Shown here piece after piece: positions 4,400 to 10,410 of a stretch of 10,410 bases of DNA (position 1 is its first letter; every line of letters starts with the position of its first letter). A program made the position numbers and the translations under genes. The DNA lies in assembly GCA_018814245.1 (NCBI GenBank), contig JAHIZN010000278.1, positions 1 through 10,410 on the forward strand, read 5' to 3'. The DNA is from a bacterium. Lineage in GTDB: Bacteria > UBA9089 > CG2-30-40-21. The notes under the pieces are model-generated. The model ran no database searches and was not told the DNA's origin. It was given only the letters and a program-made list of their open reading frames with translations.

Positions 4400-6286
4400 T
4401 TACCTATTCCCCTTGAGTACCCCTGCCTCTAAAATAAAACAAGATGGAACCCCTGTACCACAACCATAGAGTTTTCTGGATGAGGCTGCAGTCAAAAATA
4501 ATTTTTCCTGTGCTCTGGTCATTCCTACATAACAAAGCCTGCGTTCCTCTTCAATATCACCATTATTTAATGAGTTCATGTGAGGAAATAACCCCTCTTC
4601 CAGCCCGGTCAAAAAGACATAAGGAAACTCCAGCCCCTTGGCATTGTGGAGGGTCATTAGCGTAACGCAAGAAGAATCATTGTCCAACATATCAATATTT
4701 GCTACCAAAGAGATACTGCCGAGAAAATCCTCCAGCCGTATACCCTGCTCCTTGTCCTCAAACTCCACAGCAACATTTATCAATTCCTTTATATTGTCCA
4801 CCCTTTCCTCAGCCTCAGTTGTTTTCTCTTCCTTCAGGCTTTCTAAATACCCGGAATCTGCTATAAGCATATTCAATAATTTTGGGACAGTTGTTGTATC
4901 CTTAATAGTCATAAACTTTTTTATCAATTTCACAAACCGTTCCACAGCCTTTATCTGCGTATCAGAAAGCGTATCAATCTCCTCTGCTATCTCCATTGTT
5001 TCAAACAGGTAAAGATTATTATCCCTGGCATATTTTTCTATTTTTTCAATAAGGGCAGAACTAATCTTTCTTGACGGCACATTTACGATTCTTTTCAAGG
5101 CAACAGAGTCAGATGGATTAATAATAACCTTCAGGTATGACAGGATGTCCTTTATTTCCTTGCGGCTATAAAAGCTCATCCCACCAATAATGGTGTACGG
5201 GATATTTGCCGTACGAAAGGTATCTTCCAGCACCCTTGATTGGGCATTAACCCGATAAAGTACTACAAAGTCTGAAAGTTTTCTGTTTTCCCTGGATACA
5301 GCATTAAATATGGTATTTACCACAAAATCCGCTTCCTGATGTTCATTGCGAAGCAGCTTAAACTCTACATTCGGACCTATCTTCTTGTCTGTCCAGAGCT
5401 GTTTCCCCTTTCGCTGGCGATTAAATTCAATGACCCGATTGGCTGTATCAAGGATGGGTTTGGTTGAACGATAATTCTGCTCAAGCCGAATGGTCTTGAT
5501 GGACTTATAATCCTTTTCAAAGTTCAGAATATTGCTGATATCTGCACCACGGAAGCTATAAATTGACTGATCATCATCCCCAACCACACATATATTTTGA
5601 TGCTTCTCAGCCAGCATCTTGATTAACAGGTACTGGGAATGGTTTGTGTCCTGATATTCATCTACCATAATATGGTTAAACCTTGTTTGATAATGGGTTA
5701 ATATCTGGGGGGAGTCTTGAAACAATAGGATGGTTTTCATGATAAGATCATCAAAATCAAGCCCATTATTTTTTTCCAATTGTTCCTGATAGAGCTGATA
5801 GCACTTTACCAGCCTTTCTTCCCAAAAGTTGATTGGCTTGTAATTATTTGGTACAATCATCTTGTTCTTGCATTGGCTGATAAACGAGCTGACAGAGTTT
5901 GGTTTTATATCATAGGTTGTTTCTTTCAACACAGCTTTAACCACACTACCCCTGTCTGCTTCATCATAAATGGTAAAGTTTTGCTTTGGATAGTGAGCCC
6001 TTAGAATCCTTAAGCAGGCAGAATGAAAGGTATTTATCCATAAGCCATTAATGTCCATCACCTCATTGAATTGCTCTATCCTTTTTTTCATCTCTGCGGC
6101 TGCTTTATTGGTAAATGTAACTGCAAGTATGTGTTTAGGTGATATGCCCTGACTTAAGAGATGAGCAATGCGATAGATGATCACCCTTGTTTTGCCTGAC
6201 CCGGCACCAGCCAACACCAATACCGGTCCATTGATGTGTGTTACGGCATCCCTCTGCTCTGGGTTTAGCTCCTGTAAGATATTCAT
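4400..6286 (-). CDS. UvrD/PcrA/Rep-family superfamily I DNA helicase, short C-terminus
   Basis: This 628-residue ATP-driven 3'-5' DNA helicase is of the UvrD/PcrA/Rep type, acting in repair and replication restart. In order it shows the Q motif LNPEQRDAV (7-15), Walker A AGAGSGKT (26-33), motif Ia AVTFTNKAA (55-63), TFHSACLRILR (86-96), Walker B VDEYQDT (208-214), motif III GDDDQSIYSFRGAD (236-249), motif IV LEQNYRS (268-274), motif V TLMTLHNAKGLEFP (542-555) and motif VI EEERRLCYVGMTRAQEKL (579-596). It ends only about 30 residues after motif VI, whereas Rep is about 673 and PcrA/UvrD about 720 residues. The catalytic core is intact, but the C-terminal extension, used in PcrA for partner contacts, is missing. 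The ATG at 6286 has AAGGGAG 6 bases upstream. The in-frame upstream extension to 6352 overlaps a relic in another frame and is unlikely to be translated. Confidence 0.93.
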   Translation of the reverse strand: MNILQELNPEQRDAVTHINGPVLVLAGAGSGKTRVIIYRIAHLLSQGISPKHILAVTFTNKAAAEMKKRIEQFNEVMDINGLWINTFHSACLRILRAHYPKQNFTIYDEADRGSVVKAVLKETTYDIKPNSVSSFISQCKNKMIVPNNYKPINFWEERLVKCYQLYQEQLEKNNGLDFDDLIMKTILLFQDSPQILTHYQTRFNHIMVDEYQDTNHSQYLLIKMLAEKHQNICVVGDDDQSIYSFRGADISNILNFEKDYKSIKTIRLEQNYRSTKPILDTANRVIEFNRQRKGKQLWTDKKIGPNVEFKLLRNEHQEADFVVNTIFNAVSRENRKLSDFVVLYRVNAQSRVLEDTFRTANIPYTIIGGMSFYSRKEIKDILSYLKVIINPSDSVALKRIVNVPSRKISSALIEKIEKYARDNNLYLFETMEIAEEIDTLSDTQIKAVERFVKLIKKFMTIKDTTTVPKLLNMLIADSGYLESLKEEKTTEAEERVDNIKELINVAVEFEDKEQGIRLEDFLGSISLVANIDMLDNDSSCVTLMTLHNAKGLEFPYVFLTGLEEGLFPHMNSLNNGDIEEERRLCYVGMTRAQEKLFLTAASSRKLYGCGTGVPSCFILEAGVLKGNR

Positions 6287-6320
6287 ATGTCTCTCCCTTG
6301 TTTTTTTCAACGATTTGTAT

Positions 6321-6508
6321 TCATCTTGTCTTTTCAATGACATCCTTGCCAAAGATGTCCACCACCTTCACGGCCAGCTTGTGCCGCCCCCCGGTACGCA
6401 TTCGTGAAAGACGCTGGTTAATTCCAGCAAGCGGTCTCTCTTGATGCGGAAGGATTGCCACTCGTTTTCAAAGATGTAATCCCCGGTCCTGACTTCCTCA
6501 AATCCCCC
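6321..6508 (-). pseudogene. Relic of a restriction-modification DNA methyltransferase 3' end
   Basis: Two minus-strand frames join into one protein-like tail. From 6508 to about 6422 the frame reads RTGDYIFENEWQSF then RIKRDRLLE. From 6422 to the TGA at 6321 a shifted frame reads INQRLSRMRTGGRHKL then AVKVVDIFGKDVIEKTR. A single missing base near 6420-6422 would join them as RLLE-INQRL. From memory, the (H)KLAVKVVDIFG ending with a preceding RIKR/INQRLSRMRTGGR stretch is typical of the C-terminus of Mod-type (type III-like) site-specific DNA methyltransferases. The specific family is a recollection, not a search. Upstream sequence is cut off by the hairpin repeat at 6506-6542, so only about 60 codons remain. 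Confidence 0.55.
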
Positions 6509-6542
6509 CTCGCCATCTGAAAGAGTGGCAGGTGGCGAGGGG
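6506..6542. repeat. GC-rich hairpin repeat (CCCCTCGCCA/TGGCGAGGGG)
   Basis: CCCCTCGCCA (6506-6515) and TGGCGAGGGG (6533-6542) form a perfect 10-base stem. A smaller alternative pair, GCCA/TGGC, lies inside. The right arm runs on into GGTTAGGTGTG, the reverse complement of the CCTAACCCCTC motif also present before the hairpin at 1978-1993. Neither strand has a T-tract directly after the stem, so it is not a clear terminator for the large upstream gene. It sits exactly where the methyltransferase relic loses its upstream part. Confidence 0.65.
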
Positions 6543-6624
6543 TTAGGTGTGTGTCCGTTTTCTCCACAATGACTAACTCATTACATCTGTGTAACAACTT
6601 CTCAGCCAGCTTGTTAATAAATCA

Positions 6625-9600
6625 CTACCGAACAATCGCCAGTTTCCCCACACATTTTTCGTTCCACGGATTGGTGATAAGATAGAAATATATGCCGGAT
6701 GCCACCCTGTCGTTTGATTCATTTCTGGCATCCCATGTCTTTTGCCCCTGGTCATCAGGGATAACCTCTATCGTCCTGACCAATTCACCGGCAATATTAA
6801 ATATCTTAATCGTAGCATAAGGGGTCAAGGCTTTGCTCGGGTCATGCTTGCTGCCAAAGGTGATATGCTCATGCCCCAAGCCGTATACAAATGGATTGGG
6901 ATAGACAATTACCTTGCCCAGCTGTGAGGGTGCAATCAGGATGCCTATGGGCATAAAGGTAATCAGGTGATTGATATTGCACCAGACAACATTTCTGCTT
7001 ACATCTACCCCTGACATTGAGCCTGTTCCTGAGTCAACAATCTTCCACTCATTATTTTGCCAGACCCATACCCTTAAGCTGTCTGCCCTAATGTTTGTTT
7101 CATCCACAACATTATCCCCATTCGTATCAAGGTATGGGATCTCAAGGTATGTCAGATTGGTAAATGTTCCGCTAAGCGGGTCATGATTCATATTGCAGGC
7201 AATAATCTCCTGAGCAGAATTGATCACCCCTCCATCCGGAATGTTCATCCCTGTTGCAGCAGCAGCCCTGATAATGGCATAGAAGTCCTGAATAAATGTG
7301 TATGTGCCAAATCTAACGGTTGTAGTCCCTACCCCTGAAGTAAATAGGGTAACTGTGCCGCCTGTGTAGCGATTAATCAAGACAAGGAATGTATCGCTGA
7401 CCGCAGGTGTTACCCCAGCAGCATCTACAGTAATCGTATCTGTGCCGCCACTTGGCATTTGCGGAATGGTTACTGCACCTGTCCATGTGCTTGTACCATC
7501 AAACATGGCATTACCCTTTACCCCAAGTTTATCCCGCAAGACAGCTGTGCCGTTATAATCTGCAGGATTTCCTTCACTGTCATAAATACTTACGGTAAGC
7601 GGCAAAGTCCCGCCAACATACATTTCAGTCGTGGTCAATGTTGCCATGACAAAATGCCTTGCCAAAGACAAGGTTGTGTAAGCATCTGGCTGTATAGGTG
7701 GTTCCTCATAGTTACCTGCCCTATCCTTAGCCACACTATAAAAGGCATATGAATGCCCGGTTTTACCGGTAAATGTGCTTGCTGTATCCCTATCATCCGT
7801 AAGCCACTGCGAGTATGTCCCCCCATTATCCGCAACATACACGGTATAACTCTCTATCTCTCCAGCCTTATTACCGGCGGTATCTGTGCCTGACCAATTG
7901 ACCGCAAACAAAGTAGCTGCTTGATATGGAGCAAGCAGACTAACTGTAGATGTTGGCTTGTTCAAATCAACTATATTAGTTACCGGTGGTGTCTCCACGA
8001 GAGAGTTATAATCAAATATAATATCAGCAATATTTGTAATCTCAGTGCCTGCGGGTAATCCTGCCCTTGCCCGAACACTGAAATTCACATACCCTTCCCC
8101 TTCTGGTGAAACAACATTTGGCGGCAGCCCTTTTACCCCTGTCTTAAAGTCAAATTCCCAACGAATGGTGCCGCTGCCAACATCATAGCTAACAGACAAA
8201 CTGCCTTTATCGAAATTCTCAAGGGTATAAGTCCCTTGCCCTATCTTTATATCGCCAAATTTCATCGTCGTCCAATCTAAATTAGCATCTAACTTATCCT
8301 CAACCGCGATAAGAATAGCAATGGCAGAAGCGGTTGCCTGATTCTCAAACCGAACAGTATAATTGAGCAATTCATTATCCTTGATATACTTTTGTGGGCT
8401 GACCAACTTATCATTTGGGTCAATTGAGCCTACCACTGTCTCTATCCCGGTATAGTTATTATTCGTGTAATCATATTCAGGCGAGGCAGTTGTAATCTCA
8501 ATGTAATCGTAAAGTTTCTCGCCACAGGCTTGAGCAGGAGGGATTCTAACCTCTACAGTGATGTGTTTTTTGGTTTGTGATAATAATTCGCCAATATTCC
8601 ATGTAAGGGTATGGCTGGCACTATTATAATTACCCGCCGGGTTACTTGAGAGATACCGCACCCCTTGCGGCAATCGGTCAATAATAACCACACCCTGTGC
8701 CTTGTCTGTCCCATTATTATAATAAGTAACCTCATATTTCTTGATAAAGCCTGGTCTGGCATCACCACCTATCTGCTCTATTCCTACATCTACATTCGAG
8801 CTATCCACATGGGTAGTTGTTGTTGCACGATTGTTATTATGGTTATTCTCCTGTGTCAGGGTAGTTATCTCAATAACATTGGTTACTGTGCCTGATAACT
8901 GTGGCGCAACAACTGTTAACAAGAAGTGTCCGGATGCCCATGGAGTCATTGTTCCAATATGCCAGCTTATTTCCTTATCGTTGAAAACAGGTGTAATCCC
9001 GGCCGTATCGCTTTTGTAAGTCAATTGTGTATCCAAAATATCCTTAATAATCACACCCTTGGCATCATTAGCCGAATTATTGTTATAAGTAATCTCGTAA
9101 TTAAACCCTGTGCCGCAAAGCACCTTGTCTGGTCCCAATTTATAGATTTTTACATCTGCAATTGGCTCTGATACATGGGTTGTGCATGTCCAGTTATCCT
9201 TACTTTCATGGGTTGGTGAGGTAATTTCAATCACATTAGTTATGGTAGCCGGTGCATCAACATATTTATCCACCTGAACCGTTAGCTTAAAGTCTTTCGT
9301 TGTATTTGGACTTATCGTCCCAACATTCCAGATAATCTTGTTGTCTGTAATCTCACAAGGCAATCCACTATCATCACTTACATAGGTTACCCATGGCGGC
9401 AGATAATCCGTGATGATACCATTAGCTGCCTTCCCCTTTCCATCGTTACTGTATCGGACAAAATATTCCATCCTTTGCCCTGCGGTAACCGTATCCCGAG
9501 ACTGCCATTTGCGAATCTTAAGACTTGGCTCTGGCAGGCAGATATGCGTTGTCCAGCTTGCCATGTTGTTGGCATAATTGGTCTCAGGATTAGCAGAGGA

Positions 9601-10410
9601 TACCTCAATTAAATTAGTCATTGTGGATGAGGCAGGAACATCATCCCGTACCTTAACACAGATATTAAAGCTCTTGTAACCCCGCGCAGGGATATTACCC
9701 ATCTCCCATGTAATGGTATTAGCCGCTGTTGTTGCCGGGGCAATATCGCTGCCCATATAAATTAATCCTTGAGGCAGCGTATCAATAATTTTTACATTCC
9801 CGGCTATTGTATTGCTTAGATTTCTCAAGATTATCCGATACGCTGCCTCCTGTCCTTGAGCCGCCTCATCAGGACCATATTGAAGAATTTCTATATCTGC
9901 GTCGATTATATGCGTGGTTACGGTTGCCTGATTATTCATATAATCGGTCTCTGCCCATGGACAGCTTATCCTCATGGCATTGATGATAGTGGTTGAGCCA
10001 AGGGCATTATCCCGTATCTTAGCCGATAGTTCAAAGGTAATCGTACCCGGTGGAAGGCTGCCTATATTCCATGTCCCACATCGTGTTACAGCATTCCAAC
10101 CAAAGGGAAACCCTGATGTCTTCTGAATAATCGATGCTGCCTGATCCGAGAATTGGCAAACAAGGACAACGCTTGCCGCTGTTTCGCTGCCGTTATTTCC
10201 GCAGGTAACTGTATATGTAGCCTCGCCGCCAGGAATGCCTGAACCCTGTCCATGGCTATTCACCCACAAATCAACCGTTGGAGAGCTTATATAGGTAGTT
10301 GCCGCAGCATAATTATTAGGCAGATATGCTTCATTCAATGATGAGGATACAATATTCAGGGTATTAATGATTGAGCTTGAGCTAGGGGTATCCTGTTTTA
10401 TTTTAATACT
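6625..10410 (-). CDS. Large secreted or surface protein with repeated DUF11-like domains, 5' end outside window
   Basis: At least 1261 residues are visible, and the frame stays open to the window edge. Numbering from that edge, a partial repeat (1-44) is followed by five DUF11-like beta-sandwich repeats of 121-125 residues (45-169, 170-292, 293-413, 414-535, 536-660). These share the pattern YxVxYxNNG, IxDxLPxG, ITWNIG and TNVIEIT...NN...TTHV. A longer domain opening with GSIDPNDK (661-819) comes next, then an FN3-like module with VNWSGTDTAGN and YSVAKDRAGNYE (820-918) and another Ig-like module (919-1017). A segment with the acidic DTNGDNVVDET, possibly calcium-binding, leads to the C-terminal module. 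This begins at VYPNPF (about 1169) and ends YFYLITN...GKLAIVR, resembling FlgD-Ig or type IX sorting tails. It is probably an exported adhesin or S-layer-like protein. The signal peptide is not in the window. Confidence 0.9.
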   Translation of the reverse strand, partial: SIKIKQDTPSSSSIINTLNIVSSSLNEAYLPNNYAAATTYISSPTVDLWVNSHGQGSGIPGGEATYTVTCGNNGSETAASVVLVCQFSDQAASIIQKTSGFPFGWNAVTRCGTWNIGSLPPGTITFELSAKIRDNALGSTTIINAMRISCPWAETDYMNNQATVTTHIIDADIEILQYGPDEAAQGQEAAYRIILRNLSNTIAGNVKIIDTLPQGLIYMGSDIAPATTAANTITWEMGNIPARGYKSFNICVKVRDDVPASSTMTNLIEVSSANPETNYANNMASWTTHICLPEPSLKIRKWQSRDTVTAGQRMEYFVRYSNDGKGKAANGIITDYLPPWVTYVSDDSGLPCEITDNKIIWNVGTISPNTTKDFKLTVQVDKYVDAPATITNVIEITSPTHESKDNWTCTTHVSEPIADVKIYKLGPDKVLCGTGFNYEITYNNNSANDAKGVIIKDILDTQLTYKSDTAGITPVFNDKEISWHIGTMTPWASGHFLLTVVAPQLSGTVTNVIEITTLTQENNHNNNRATTTTHVDSSNVDVGIEQIGGDARPGFIKKYEVTYYNNGTDKAQGVVIIDRLPQGVRYLSSNPAGNYNSASHTLTWNIGELLSQTKKHITVEVRIPPAQACGEKLYDYIEITTASPEYDYTNNNYTGIETVVGSIDPNDKLVSPQKYIKDNELLNYTVRFENQATASAIAILIAVEDKLDANLDWTTMKFGDIKIGQGTYTLENFDKGSLSVSYDVGSGTIRWEFDFKTGVKGLPPNVVSPEGEGYVNFSVRARAGLPAGTEITNIADIIFDYNSLVETPPVTNIVDLNKPTSTVSLLAPYQAATLFAVNWSGTDTAGNKAGEIESYTVYVADNGGTYSQWLTDDRDTASTFTGKTGHSYAFYSVAKDRAGNYEEPPIQPDAYTTLSLARHFVMATLTTTEMYVGGTLPLTVSIYDSEGNPADYNGTAVLRDKLGVKGNAMFDGTSTWTGAVTIPQMPSGGTDTITVDAAGVTPAVSDTFLVLINRYTGGTVTLFTSGVGTTTVRFGTYTFIQDFYAIIRAAAATGMNIPDGGVINSAQEIIACNMNHDPLSGTFTNLTYLEIPYLDTNGDNVVDETNIRADSLRVWVWQNNEWKIVDSGTGSMSGVDVSRNVVWCNINHLITFMPIGILIAPSQLGKVIVYPNPFVYGLGHEHITFGSKHDPSKALTPYATIKIFNIAGELVRTIEVIPDDQGQKTWDARNESNDRVASGIYFYLITNPWNEKCVGKLAIVR

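Noticed and set aside
6287..6352. Twenty-two-residue N-terminal extension of the helicase
   Set aside because: It would start at TTG inside the methyltransferase relic in a different frame. The ATG at 6286 has a good ribosome binding site and begins at the normal family position.

Overview
The window carries six intact or nearly intact genes, all on the minus strand, and several intergenic stretches unusually rich in small repeats. The organism looks like an uncultivated, Gram-negative-type bacterium of moderate to low GC. A very large secreted protein of repeated DUF11-like modules ends in a YPNPF/FlgD-Ig-like tail, a type common in the FCB group and several candidate phyla. No rRNA or other marker fixes the lineage, so this placement is low confidence.

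Read in the direction of transcription (high to low coordinates), the window starts inside the large surface or secreted protein (6625-10410, N-terminus outside the window). Next, at 6321-6508, is a frameshifted relic that looks like the 3' end of a restriction-modification methyltransferase, next to a GC-rich hairpin repeat. A UvrD/PcrA/Rep-type helicase follows (4400-6286) and ends only about 30 residues after motif VI. A BrnT-like toxin and CopG-type antitoxin pair follows (3659-4205). Beyond a 430-base repeat-filled gap is a PP-loop ATPase related to tRNA thiolation enzymes (2224-3231). A second non-coding gap of about 470 bases holds tandem hairpin repeats, a plus-strand terminator and a strong minus-strand promoter. 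That promoter drives alanine racemase (581-1747) and aspartate 1-decarboxylase (165-533), a probable two-gene operon. Alr makes D-alanine for peptidoglycan and PanD makes beta-alanine for pantothenate and coenzyme A.

The most notable structure is a segment of about 1.1 kb (3251-4387) bounded by 31-base imperfect inverted repeats (26 of 31 identical). It contains the toxin-antitoxin pair, a nested 233-base inverted-repeat element and a 4+4 array of octamers. Each terminal repeat carries an outward-facing TTGAC sequence near its outer end. One of these forms a promoter-like pair with TATAAC just before the PP-loop gene. The segment has the shape of a non-autonomous mobile or TA-carrying cassette, but that is an inference from two repeat copies. 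The remaining genes appear to be ordinary housekeeping genes.
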